Assembly: GCA_965248805.1 (NCBI GenBank)
Contig: CBDFKJ010000009.1
Location: 682,001 to 746,000 of the forward strand
DNA: 64,000 nucleotides
DNA from: CBDFKJ01 sp965248805
GTDB taxonomy: Bacteria > Pseudomonadota > Alphaproteobacteria > UBA6615
Direction of reading: 5' to 3'
In this document: positions 16,891-25,368 of the stretch, piece after piece
How positions within the stretch are numbered: position 1 is the first letter of the stretch
Layout: the number at the start of each line of letters is the position of its first letter
Notes under the pieces: model-generated
Seen by the model: the letters and a program-made list of their open reading frames with translations, nothing else
The model's database searches: none
What the model was told of the DNA's origin: nothing
Made by a program: the position numbers and the translations under genes

Positions 16891-18180
16891 GGACGCCTCC
16901 ATTTACCTCGTGAATTTTGCCTCGTTGTGATTCTCTACGGCGGTTCGGTTTGAGGAGGTATTGATGAGGCAGGCTGGTCTGTTCGGCTTACCGGATCATC
17001 TTCGAAAGCTTTCGGCGACGGGTGATCCGTTGGAGGTGCTGGCAAAGGTCGTCGACTTCAAGATTTTCCGCGCGCCGCTTGAGGCGGCGCTGGGCTATTC
17101 GGACGGATCGAAAGGTGGCCGCCCGGTCTACGATGCGGTGGCGATGCTCAAGGTTCTGATCCTGGCCGCGCGGCACACGGTGAGTGACGAGCGGATGGAG
17201 TTTCTGATCCGCGATCGCTTGAGCTGGCTTCGCTTCCTAGGCTTCGATCTCGGAGCGCCGACGCCGGACCGCAACACCATATGGACCTTTCGCGAGCGTC
17301 TGGTCCGGGCCGGGGCGATGGATAAGCTGTTTGCCGCCTTCGATGGCGAATTGCGCCGGTGCGGCTATCTGGCGATGGGCGGGCAGATCGTCGATGCGAC
17401 GTTGGTATCGGCGCCCAAGCAGCGCCACAGCGATGACGAGAAGCGGGCGATCAAGGCGGGCAAGAGCGCGTCCGAGGTCTGGCCCGATCAGCCAGCCAAG
17501 GCGGCGCAGAAGGACACGGATGCGCGGTGGACGGTGAAGACCGGGCGGCGCCAGAACCCCGCCGGGTCGCAACGGCGCATGCCCGACATCGCGATCCCGG
17601 TGTTCGGCTACAAGAATCATGTCGTCATCGATCGGGCCTACGGCTTCATCCGCAGCTCGGCTGTGACCGATGCCGCCCGCCATGACGGCAAGATGTTGCG
17701 TCAGCTCGTCACCGGCGACAATCTGGCCGCCGGCGTGTGGGCTGACAGCGCCTATCGCTCGAAGGCCAACGAGGCGTGGCTGGCCGGCAAGGGTCGGGTC
17801 TCCCACATCCACCGCAAGAAGCCGCCGGGCCGGGCCATGCCCAAGGCGACCGCCCAGGCCAATGCCCGCAAGTCAGCGGTCCGTGCGCATGTGGAGCACG
17901 TCTTCGCCCAGCAGAAGGATCGCATGGGCCTTTTCATCCGTACCATCGGGCTCAAGCGGGCGGAGGCCAAGATCGGCCTCGCCAACCTGGCTTACAATTT
18001 CCAGCGTCTGATCTTCCATGAGCGCAGGGCCGCCATGGTATGAGTCCGCCTGAATAGCGCCAAAACCCTCCGCCGAGAACGAAACGGCGGATGGTTGCGG
18101 ACGTCAACACCGCCGATCTCAGCGAAAGTCGGACAGCACACCAAAATCTTCGTCAAATCCCCCGGTTGTTGGAGGTCTCC
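16891..18180 (+). mobile_element. IS5-family element (copy a)
   Basis: The ends are GGACGCCTCCATTTACCTCG and the complement of the right end (GGAGACCTCCAACAACCGG), giving imperfect inverted repeats. It is nearly the same as the element at 55935-57225. Unlike that copy it shows no target duplication (flanks AGGT and ACTT), consistent with an adjacent deletion of the integrase centre. Confidence 0.88.
16964..18043 (+). CDS. IS5 family transposase (copy a)
   Basis: The ATG at 16964 follows a GAGGAGG site and gives a 359-residue protein. It has the DUF772 N-terminal domain (ERMEFLIRDRLSWLRFLGFD) and a DDE core with MGGQIVDATLVSAPKQR, AAGVWADSAYRSKANEAWL and VEHVFAQQKDRMGLF. It looks complete and potentially active. 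Confidence 0.93.
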   Translation: MRQAGLFGLPDHLRKLSATGDPLEVLAKVVDFKIFRAPLEAALGYSDGSKGGRPVYDAVAMLKVLILAARHTVSDERMEFLIRDRLSWLRFLGFDLGAPTPDRNTIWTFRERLVRAGAMDKLFAAFDGELRRCGYLAMGGQIVDATLVSAPKQRHSDDEKRAIKAGKSASEVWPDQPAKAAQKDTDARWTVKTGRRQNPAGSQRRMPDIAIPVFGYKNHVVIDRAYGFIRSSAVTDAARHDGKMLRQLVTGDNLAAGVWADSAYRSKANEAWLAGKGRVSHIHRKKPPGRAMPKATAQANARKSAVRAHVEHVFAQQKDRMGLFIRTIGLKRAEAKIGLANLAYNFQRLIFHERRAAMV

Positions 18181-18253
18181 ACTTGACGTGGGATTGCGTC
18201 GATGAGCTCAATCGGGCTCACGGCGAATGGACCCCGAAGACCCGGCAATCCGA

Positions 18254-18362
18254 GCGCATCATTCCCCTGAGCGCATCATTCCCCTGAGCGCATCATTCCC
18301 CTGAGCGCATCATTCCCCTGAGCGCATCATTCCCCTGAGCGCATCATTCCCCTGAGCGCATC
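18254..18362 (+). repeat. Six tandem copies of a 17-bp unit inside the integrase gene
   Basis: The unit GCGCATCATTCCCCTGA is repeated six times without change (18254-18355) and followed by a seventh partial copy. One copy reads in frame as RIIPLS, the normal integrase sequence joined to MVALLRGM. Five extra copies add 85 bp, which is not a multiple of three, so the array shifts the frame. There are no spacers, so it is not a CRISPR array. Confidence 0.95.
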
Positions 18363-18804
18363 TATGGTGGCGCTGCTTCGCGGCATGCCGAAGACGGGGC
18401 GTTATGTCTTTCCCGGCAAGACGCCAAACAAGCCCATCAATAACTTTCGCAAGGCGCTCAAGACGGCGGTGCTGCGCGCCGATATTCGTCGCCATGGCCA
18501 GCCGGTGAACGTGACGGCCCATTCATTGCGGCGCGCGCATGCAACGTGGCAAGCGATGCGCGGCGTCAATGAGAGTGTGCTCCAAAGCCTGCTCGGGCAC
18601 GCGCCGGGTTCACGGATCACCAAGCAGCACTATGTGCACGCAACCGAGCAGGCCAAGCGCGACGCGGTGATGGTGCTGCCGTTTCGCGAACAAAAAGAGG
18701 ACTCCGATGCGCCAGATTTGGCAACATCTGGCAACACGGAAAATCGTTAGCGGTTTGTTCTAGCTACGCTGATCCGCTGAGATATTGAGAGGGCTACAGA
18801 AAAC

Positions 18805-18880
<76 letters not shown>

Positions 18881-19001
18881 GACCATGTCGCGGCAGCTTA
18901 ACGCCGCGCCCCCGGCTGACAAGAACAAACTGTGCCGCTGGTTCCGGCGCCTCGGCAGGCCGCCTTCAACGGCATCAAGCCTCGGCAGCGCCAATTGTCC
19001 C

Positions 19002-19370
19002 CTATGCTTCCTCTTCTTTCCGTGCCACTGGAACCTCGGCAATGTCGTCCTCATCCTCGCCGAGCTCGGAGGCATCCTCCAGGACCTGGTCATCGTCGTC
19101 GTCGACCGCATCGACGGCTTCGTCATCGACCGCAACGACGGCTTCTCCGTCGATGAGAGCCTCGGCCTTTTCTTGTTCAGGCGGCGGCTTGGCCGGTGCC
19201 TTGACGGGCACCTTGGCCGCAGACGCCTTGGTCCGTCGCGTTTTGGTCATTTGTTCGGGATCGAACACGGCGCCGCACTTGGGGCAGACGGTGGGCGACC
19301 GCCGCAGGTCGTAGAATCGATCCCCACATGACAGACACGACCGTTTCTGGCCCCATTCGGGTTTCGCCAC
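19002..19370 (-). CDS. FYDLN acid domain protein (TIGR02300)
   Basis: This 122-residue protein starts with two zinc-ribbon-like CxxC pairs (CLSCGDRFYDLRRSP then TVCPKCGAVFDPEQ), with FYDLR matching the family FYDLN motif. The C-terminal half is very acidic (AVDAVDDDDDQVLEDASELG). The family is confined largely to alphaproteobacteria and its role is unknown. It is divergent from aroA and sits beside tRNA-Ala, the usual neighbourhood in this class. Confidence 0.88.
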   Translation of the reverse strand: MAKPEWGQKRSCLSCGDRFYDLRRSPTVCPKCGAVFDPEQMTKTRRTKASAAKVPVKAPAKPPPEQEKAEALIDGEAVVAVDDEAVDAVDDDDDQVLEDASELGEDEDDIAEVPVARKEEEA

Positions 19371-19553
19371 GGCCTACCTCCTGGCTCCGCTATGCCTGTG
19401 CGGCGTGTGCCATTATCGCCGGACTCTGTCAAAACGAATCTTGCAGTCGCGCCGCAGGCCGACGGGCGAGGCCGGGTACAAGTGCGGCGGTCGATTTCGC
19501 GGGCGGGACAAATTCGCTAGACTTGATCATTGAATGGTCGAACTGATCCGGTG

Positions 19554-20891
19554 ATGGCTACGCCTCTTTCCCCACTGACAGCGCGGCGGGCCGGTCCGTT
19601 GCGCGGCCAAGCTCGTGTGGCGGCGGACAAGTCGATCTCGCACCGCGCCGCCTTACTGGGCGCGATCGCGGTCGGCGAGACCCGCATCGACAATCTCCTG
19701 GAAGCCGGCGACGTGTTGGCGACGATTGCCGCCGTGCGCCAGCTGGGCGCCCATGCCGAGCGCGCCGACGACCACACGTGGCGGATCCAGGGGGTCGGTG
19801 CCGGTGGGTTGGCCGAGCCCGATGAAGTGATCGATGCCGGCAACTCCGGGACCAGCGCCCGGCTGCTCGCCGGTCTGATCGCTGGTAACCCGATCACCGC
19901 GTTTCTCAGCGGCGACGCGTCGCTCAGGAGGCGGCCGATGGCGCGGATCATCGAACCGCTGCAGCGCATCGGCGCCCGCTTCGTCGCCTGCCACGGAGAC
20001 CGCCTGCCCATGGCGATGCTCGGTGCCGGCGACCCGATGCCGATCGAGTATGTGTTGCCGGTGCCGTCGGCGCAGGTCAAGTCGGCGATCTTGTTCGCCG
20101 GGCTCGGCGCACCGGGGATCACGTCCGTGATCGAGCCGCAGCCGACGCGCGATCACACCGAACGGATGCTCAAGCATTTTGGCGCGACGGTTGCGACCGT
20201 TGAGCTTGGCAACGGCGCGCGGCGCATCAGTGTCACCGGTCAATCCGAACTGACAGCGGCGCACGTGAGCGTGCCCGCCGACCCGTCATCGGCGGCGTTC
20301 GCGGTGGTCGCCGCGATTCTCACGCCGGGGGCCGAGTTGACGGTGCCTGGCCTATCGCGCAATCCGGGCCGCAATGGCCTCTACGCTACGCTCGCGGAAA
20401 TGGGCGCCACATTCGACTGGCGCGATGACCGCGACCAGGGCGGCGAGCCGGTGGCCGATCTTCATGTCAAGGCATCGACGCTCAGTGGTGTTGAAGTCCC
20501 GGCGATGCGGGCTCCGTCGATGATCGACGAGTATCCGATCCTGGCCGTCGCAGCGTCTTGCGCCACCGGGACGACCGTGATGCGCGGCATCGGCGAACTG
20601 CGTGTGAAGGAGAGCGACCGGCTGGGAGCGATGGCGCGCGGTCTTGCCGCGTGCGGGGTCGAGGTTGAGGAAGGCGCCGATTGCCTAACCGTTCGGGGCA
20701 CCGGCCGGCCTCCGCGTGGCGGCGCGACCATCGCGGTCGAGCTCGACCACCGCATCGCCATGAGCTTCCTGGTGCTGGGCATGGTGGCGGACAAACCGGT
20801 GACGATCGACGACACCGCATCCATCGCCACCAGCTATCCCAATTTCGTACAGCACATGCGCGCGCTCGGCGCTGATATATCCCCGGCATGA
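19554..20891 (+). CDS. aroA: 3-phosphoshikimate 1-carboxyvinyltransferase (EPSP synthase)
   Basis: The enzyme transfers the enolpyruvyl group of PEP to shikimate 3-phosphate in chorismate synthesis. The ATG at 19554 gives 445 residues (an upstream TTG at 19530 is possible). Motifs are the phosphate-binding KSISHRAALLG near the start, AGNSGTSARLLAG (PEP/glyphosate loop), GDASLRRRPMARI, and the C-terminal KESDRLGAMARGL and DHRIAMSFLVLG. The stop overlaps the cmk start (ATGA), so the two are coupled. Confidence 0.95.
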   Translation: MATPLSPLTARRAGPLRGQARVAADKSISHRAALLGAIAVGETRIDNLLEAGDVLATIAAVRQLGAHAERADDHTWRIQGVGAGGLAEPDEVIDAGNSGTSARLLAGLIAGNPITAFLSGDASLRRRPMARIIEPLQRIGARFVACHGDRLPMAMLGAGDPMPIEYVLPVPSAQVKSAILFAGLGAPGITSVIEPQPTRDHTERMLKHFGATVATVELGNGARRISVTGQSELTAAHVSVPADPSSAAFAVVAAILTPGAELTVPGLSRNPGRNGLYATLAEMGATFDWRDDRDQGGEPVADLHVKASTLSGVEVPAMRAPSMIDEYPILAVAASCATGTTVMRGIGELRVKESDRLGAMARGLAACGVEVEEGADCLTVRGTGRPPRGGATIAVELDHRIAMSFLVLGMVADKPVTIDDTASIATSYPNFVQHMRALGADISPA

Positions 20892-21556
20892 TCGTCGCCA
20901 TCGACGGGCCGGCGGCCTCCGGCAAAGGGACATTGGCACGGCGCTTGGCGGCGCATCTGGACTATGCCCACTTGGACACGGGACGACTGTATCGCGCCGT
21001 AGCGCTCAGCCTGCTGCGCGCCGGGCGCGACCCGACCGATCCCGCAGCGGCGGCTGACGCGGCGCGGTCGCTGGATGCCTCTCTGCTGGACGATCAAGCC
21101 CTCGCCGCCGACGAAATCGGGCAGACGGCGTCCATCGTCGCCGCGTTCGAGGCGGTGCGGGCCGCTTTGTTGGAGACTCAACGTCGATTCGCCGCCCATC
21201 CGCCGGACGGCAAACGAGGTGCCGTTCTGGACGGCCGTGATGTTGGTACGGTCGTATGTCCCGAGGCCGACGTCAAGATATTCCTCGTCGGCCGCGCGGA
21301 GGAACGCGCGCAGCGGCGGTTCAAGGAGTTGCGGCAGCGCGGGGACGGGCGTATATACGCGCGTGTCCTGGCCGAAATCGAGGAGCGTGACCACCGCGAC
21401 ACAACGCGATCCGTTGCGCCGTTGCAGCCGGCGCCAGATGCGATCGTCATCGATACCGGCGGATTGACGATCGATCAGGTGTACGCGGCTGCCTTGCCGC
21501 ATATCGTTGGGCATGGCGGCGCTTCGGAACCAACATATACGACAGCGCGCGAATAG
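20888..21556 (+). CDS. cmk: Cytidylate kinase
   Basis: This protein has 222 residues, the family norm. The P-loop IDGPAASGKGTLARRLA is at residues 5-21; HLDTGRLYRAVAL is the CMP-binding region and LDGRDVGTVVCPEADVKIFL the conserved core. It phosphorylates CMP and dCMP. The aroA-cmk-rpsA order is conserved in alphaproteobacteria. Confidence 0.95.
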   Translation: MIVAIDGPAASGKGTLARRLAAHLDYAHLDTGRLYRAVALSLLRAGRDPTDPAAAADAARSLDASLLDDQALAADEIGQTASIVAAFEAVRAALLETQRRFAAHPPDGKRGAVLDGRDVGTVVCPEADVKIFLVGRAEERAQRRFKELRQRGDGRIYARVLAEIEERDHRDTTRSVAPLQPAPDAIVIDTGGLTIDQVYAAALPHIVGHGGASEPTYTTARE

Positions 21557-21660
21557 GCCGGGCGACTTGCTGCACCCCATTCAAGGACGAAACCGCACCG
21601 GGCGGGTACTTTGTAGAGTGGCAGAAAGGGTAGTGACATTGACCGAGGACTTCCGAGCCC

Positions 21661-23556
21661 ATGGGTGACGTGAGCCAGGCGACGGCGCCATCGGCAGGCG
21701 CCGCAGCAACCGCGATGCCGAGCGAGGAGGATTTCGAAGCCCTGCTCGCCGAGAGCCTGGAGCAGTCGAAGACCTTCGAACGCCGGGTCGTGAAGGGAAA
21801 GGTCGTCGCGATCGACGGCGACCAGGCGTTGATCGATGTCGGCCTGAAATCGGAAGGCCGGGTGTCGCTCAAGGAGTTCGGGGTCGCGGGCCAACCGTCC
21901 GAGGTGGCGGTGGGCGACGAAGTCGAGGTCTATGTCGAACGCCTGGAGGACCGCAACGGCGAAGCGGTTCTCAGCCGTGATCGGGCGCGCCGCGAGGAGG
22001 CGTGGGAGAAGCTGGAGCAGTCCTACAAGGACAACGAGCGCGTGCAGGGTATCATCTTCAGCCGCGTGAAGGGCGGTTTCACCGTCGATCTTTCCGGCGC
22101 TCTGGCATTTCTGCCCGGCAGCCAGGTGGATATTCGGCCGGTGCGCGACATCACGCCGCTATTGGGCACGCCGCAGCCGTTCGTCATCCTCAAGATCGAT
22201 CGTGGGCGCGGCAACATCGTTGTCTCGCGTCGATCGGTGCTGGAGGAGACCCGGGCCGCCGAACGCAGCGAGCTGATCGAGAACCTCAAGGAAGGCCAAG
22301 TGCTGAAGGGTGTTGTGAAGAACATCACCGAGTATGGCGCCTTTGTTGACCTGGGGGGCGTCGACGGCCTGCTGCACGTCACCGACATCGCGTGGCGGCG
22401 CATCAATCATCCCTCCGACGCCCTGCAGATCGGCCAGACGGTCGAGGTGCAGGTGGTCCGGTTCAATCCGGAGACCCAGCGCATCAGCCTGGGCATGAAG
22501 CAGTTGCAGGCAGATCCGTGGGAAGGCGTGGCCGCCAAGTACCCGGTCAGCGTGAAGCTGAAGGGACGCGTGACCAATATCGCCGACTACGGTGCCTTCG
22601 TCGAACTCGAGCCCGGGATCGAAGGACTGGTCCATATCTCGGAGATGAGCTGGACCAAGAAGAACTTCCATCCCGGCAAGATCGTCTCGACCAGCCAGGA
22701 GGTCGAGATAAAGGTGCTTGACGTCGATCCGGTCAAGCGCCGCGTCAGCTTGGGCCTCAAGCAGTGCCTGGACAATCCGTGGGAGAGCTTCGCTGAGACG
22801 TTTCCCGCCGACACCATTGTCGAGGGCGACGTCAAGAACGTTACCGAATTTGGGCTGTTCATCGGCCTAGAAGGCGAGGTGGACGGCATGGTCCATCTGT
22901 CCGACTTGTCGTGGGAAGAGAACAACGAAGAGAAGCTGAAGGAGTACAAGAAAGGCGATCACGTCAAAGCCAAGGTGCTGGACGTGGATGTCGAAAAGGA
23001 GCGGATCAGCCTCGGCGTTAAGCAATTAACCGGCGATCCGTTCGAGGGCTCGGCCAAGGAAATCAAGAAGGGCGCGATCGTCACTTGTACGGTCGCCGGC
23101 GTCAGCGATAACGGCATCGATGTAACCGTCGGCGAAGGCGTGGGCGGCTTCATTCGCCGGGGCGAACTGAGCCGTGACCGCTCCGAGCAGCGTCCAGACC
23201 GTTTCGCCGTGGGTGAGAAGGTCGACGCCAAGGTGACAAAGATCGATCGCAGCGGGCGCAAATTTACTCTGTCGATCAAGCAGCGCGAGATCGCGGAGGA
23301 AAAGGTCGCCATGGCCGAGTTTGGCTCGACCGACTCCGGCGCCTCACTGGGCGATATTCTAGGCGCCGCCTTGCGCGAGAAGCAGGCGCAGGACGTGCCG
23401 GCCGAGAATGCGAAGGAAGCGGCCGCATCCGAAGCCGACACCGCATCCGAGGCCGACACCGCATCCGAGGCCGACACCGCATCCGAGGCCGACACCGCAT
23501 CTGAGGCAGACACCGCGGAGCCCGAAGACGCGCCGACGGACACGGCAAAGCCATAG
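21661..23556 (+). CDS. rpsA: 30S ribosomal protein S1
   Basis: This 631-residue protein has six S1 RNA-binding repeats (about residues 39-105, 123-188, 209-277, 294-364, 381-451 and 467-540), with typical cores such as VKNITEYGAFVDLGGVDGLL. It helps 30S subunits bind and unfold mRNA. The N-terminus is an acidic ribosome-binding extension (SEEDFEALLAESLEQSKTFE). The C-terminus ends in five ASEADT hexapeptides, unlike the usual S1 tail. Confidence 0.96.
   Translation: MGDVSQATAPSAGAAATAMPSEEDFEALLAESLEQSKTFERRVVKGKVVAIDGDQALIDVGLKSEGRVSLKEFGVAGQPSEVAVGDEVEVYVERLEDRNGEAVLSRDRARREEAWEKLEQSYKDNERVQGIIFSRVKGGFTVDLSGALAFLPGSQVDIRPVRDITPLLGTPQPFVILKIDRGRGNIVVSRRSVLEETRAAERSELIENLKEGQVLKGVVKNITEYGAFVDLGGVDGLLHVTDIAWRRINHPSDALQIGQTVEVQVVRFNPETQRISLGMKQLQADPWEGVAAKYPVSVKLKGRVTNIADYGAFVELEPGIEGLVHISEMSWTKKNFHPGKIVSTSQEVEIKVLDVDPVKRRVSLGLKQCLDNPWESFAETFPADTIVEGDVKNVTEFGLFIGLEGEVDGMVHLSDLSWEENNEEKLKEYKKGDHVKAKVLDVDVEKERISLGVKQLTGDPFEGSAKEIKKGAIVTCTVAGVSDNGIDVTVGEGVGGFIRRGELSRDRSEQRPDRFAVGEKVDAKVTKIDRSGRKFTLSIKQREIAEEKVAMAEFGSTDSGASLGDILGAALREKQAQDVPAENAKEAAASEADTASEADTASEADTASEADTASEADTAEPEDAPTDTAKP
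23425..23514 (+). repeat. Five 18-bp tandem repeats in the rpsA 3' end
   Basis: The unit GCATCCGAGGCCGACACC occurs five times; three copies are identical, the first has one change and the last two. It encodes the hexapeptide ASEADT. Because 18 is a multiple of three, copy-number change would lengthen or shorten the tail without breaking the frame. Confidence 0.95.
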
Positions 23557-23586
23557 CGATGATCGCGTGGCAGGCTAAATGGGACT

Positions 23587-24513
23587 ATGCCGCTTGAACC
23601 CGACCTGTTGCTGGACCGCCGCCGCCTGAAGCGCCAACTGTCGGCGTGGCGCGTTCTGGCGGTTATTGCTGTGGTGGCAGCAATCGTTGCCACGGTTGGC
23701 CGCGTTGCCGGCGGATTCGGCGGCGAATTTGTGGCGCGGCTCCATGTCGATGGCGTCATCACCCAAGACGGTGAGCGCGACCTGAGTCTGGCCTCCATCG
23801 CCGACGACGACGATGCGCTGGCTCTGATCGTCCATATCAATAGTCCCGGCGGCACGGTCGTCGGCGGAGAGGATCTCTACGGCGCGTTGCGTCGAGTGGC
23901 CGAGCGCAAGCCGGTCGTTGCCGTCCTGGGCACACTCGCGACGTCGGCCGGCTACATGAGCGCGATCGCGGCGGAGCATATCGTTGCCCGCGAGGGCACG
24001 GTCACCGGCTCGATCGGCGTGCTGTTCCAGACGACCGAATTTACCCGTCTGCTCGAGCGGTGGGGCATCACGGCGGAATCGATCAAATCATCGCCGCTCA
24101 AGGCGCAGCCCTCACCGTTGGAGCCACTGTCGGACCAGGCGCGCGAGGCGACGCGCACTCTCGTCATGGATATGTACGACTATTTTGTCGCGCTCGTGGC
24201 CGAACGACGCGACCTCGATCTGTCGGCCGTGCTGGGCCTCGCCGATGGCCGCGTCTATACCGGCGGCCAGGCCGCCGGTAACGGATTGGTCGACGCCATT
24301 GGTGACGAGCGTACCGCACAGGAATGGCTCAATGCGGCCCATGATATCGATCCAGATATCCCGATCCGAGACGTATTGGTCGGCGAAGAAGACAATCCGT
24401 TTGCCGCGATCGCGTCAGCGCTGTCCGGAAAAACGTTTTTGCCGGAAGCACTTACGCTTGACGGGTTAGTATCCCTCTGGCACCCTCAGCTACCCGTCGG
24501 CGGCTCGCAGTAG
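23587..24513 (+). CDS. sppA: Signal peptide peptidase SppA (S49)
   Basis: This short, single-domain form (308 residues) has one N-terminal signal anchor (VLAVIAVVAAIVATVGRVAG). The S49 serine-lysine dyad fits the Ser in LATSAGYMSAIAAEHIVA and the Lys in ESIKSSPLKAQPSPLEPLS. NSPGGTVVGGEDLYGAL is the conserved clp-like turn. It degrades cleaved signal peptides in the membrane. It follows rpsA directly, in the order common to this class. Confidence 0.93.
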   Translation: MPLEPDLLLDRRRLKRQLSAWRVLAVIAVVAAIVATVGRVAGGFGGEFVARLHVDGVITQDGERDLSLASIADDDDALALIVHINSPGGTVVGGEDLYGALRRVAERKPVVAVLGTLATSAGYMSAIAAEHIVAREGTVTGSIGVLFQTTEFTRLLERWGITAESIKSSPLKAQPSPLEPLSDQAREATRTLVMDMYDYFVALVAERRDLDLSAVLGLADGRVYTGGQAAGNGLVDAIGDERTAQEWLNAAHDIDPDIPIRDVLVGEEDNPFAAIASALSGKTFLPEALTLDGLVSLWHPQLPVGGSQ

Positions 24514-24634
24514 TCGCGGCCGGGCTGTGTCGACCGGCGGCTGAACCGGTTGGCGCGCGTTTCCCAAGCTCCGTGCCAAAATGGGGCCGAGACGTCCCAT
24601 GGTGGTAGGCCGTGTTTGCCAGGGGGAAGCGGGA

Positions 24635-24919
24635 ATGACAAAATCCGAGTTGATTGCGCGGTTGGCTGAAAAGAATCCGCACCTGTTCCAGCGTGATATC
24701 GAAAGGATCGTGACGACGATCTTCGAGGAAATCGCAGGTGCCTTGTGCCATGGGCACCGGGTGGAGCTGCGTGGCTTCGGGGCGTTCTCGATCAAGGAGC
24801 GCGGTCCCAGGGTGGGGCGCAATCCGCGCACGGGCGAGGCGGTGCAGGTGAGCGAGAAATCGGTACCCTACTTCAAGACCGGCAAGGAATTGCGCGAAAG
24901 GCTGAACGCCGCCGGGTGA
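24635..24919 (+). CDS. ihfB: Integration host factor subunit beta
   Basis: This 94-residue DNA-bending protein has the canonical start MTKSELIARLAEKNPHLFQR and the DNA-intercalating arm GPRVGRNPRTGEAVQVSEK. ATG 24635 is preferred over an in-frame start at 24581 because it matches the family N-terminus and follows a GGGGGAAGCGGG purine stretch. Confidence 0.95.
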   Translation: MTKSELIARLAEKNPHLFQRDIERIVTTIFEEIAGALCHGHRVELRGFGAFSIKERGPRVGRNPRTGEAVQVSEKSVPYFKTGKELRERLNAAG

Positions 24920-24970
24920 GTTGGTCGGCTGGTACGCGGACATGTCGTCAGCGAGATCAGAGGGAAGGCT

Positions 24971-25339
24971 GTGAGGCATCTAACTTTGCTGATTACGGTC
25001 CCGCTTGCGGTCGCGATCGTGGCATTGGCGATCGCCAATCGCGACGCAGTCGGTGTCGAATTGTGGCCCTTGCCGTTCACCGTCGAGCTGCCGCTGTTCG
25101 TTCTACCGCTGGGCGGGATCGTCCTGGGCTTCTTTCTCGGCGGAGCGTTTACCGGCGTCTCGACGGCACGGTGGTGGCGGCGGGCGCGGCGCAACGCGGC
25201 CCGCGTAGACAAGCTCGAGCGTCAACTGGCGCAGCTGGCACAGCAGGCTTCGGCTGCCACCACGACCAAGGGGCTCGCGTCGCGGATGCAGCCATTCGGG
25301 CCGTTCGGTGACACATCGAACCTTGCGGGCCGCCGCTAA
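24971..25339 (+). CDS. LapA-domain (DUF1049) membrane protein
   Basis: The 122-residue protein starts at GTG 24971. Two transmembrane helices are clear (LLITVPLAVAIVALAIANRD and LFVLPLGGIVLGFFLGGAFT), followed by a basic linker and a short coiled coil (VDKLERQLAQLAQQASAATT). The LapA domain is known from a protein that acts in lipopolysaccharide assembly control in E. coli; equivalence here is inferred. It commonly follows ihfB. Confidence 0.85.
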   Translation: MRHLTLLITVPLAVAIVALAIANRDAVGVELWPLPFTVELPLFVLPLGGIVLGFFLGGAFTGVSTARWWRRARRNAARVDKLERQLAQLAQQASAATTTKGLASRMQPFGPFGDTSNLAGRR

Positions 25340-25368
25340 CTCTCTCGGAAACATCGTCGCGGCGTGGC

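Larger units (their letters stand above)
16818..18750 (+). pseudogene. Tyrosine recombinase (integrase) remnant
   Basis: ATG 16818 follows an AAGGAGG site and gives MTKSRKVGPIRVRPHIRYGQ, the typical start of this integrase group, for about 24 codons until the IS5 left end at 16891. On the other side the C-terminal catalytic domain resumes at 18180 (HLTWDCVDELNRAHGEW), with RIIPLS, then VTAHSLRRAHATW (His-x-x-Arg), LLGHAPGSRITKQHYVHA (His and the nucleophilic Tyr). The central region, about 200 residues, is missing, so the IS insertion was accompanied by a deletion. A 17-bp repeat expansion also breaks the frame at 18254-18362. The gene ends 54 bp from the 3' end of tRNA-Ala. Confidence 0.85.

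Noticed and set aside
18254..18362. CRISPR array
   Set aside because: The 17-bp units are contiguous with no spacers and sit inside a coding region; they are a tandem repeat.
18181..18750. A small intact integrase starting at 18364
   Set aside because: The piece has only the C-terminal catalytic half; the N-terminal binding and core regions are missing, and the proper frame is recovered upstream only by removing the repeat expansion.
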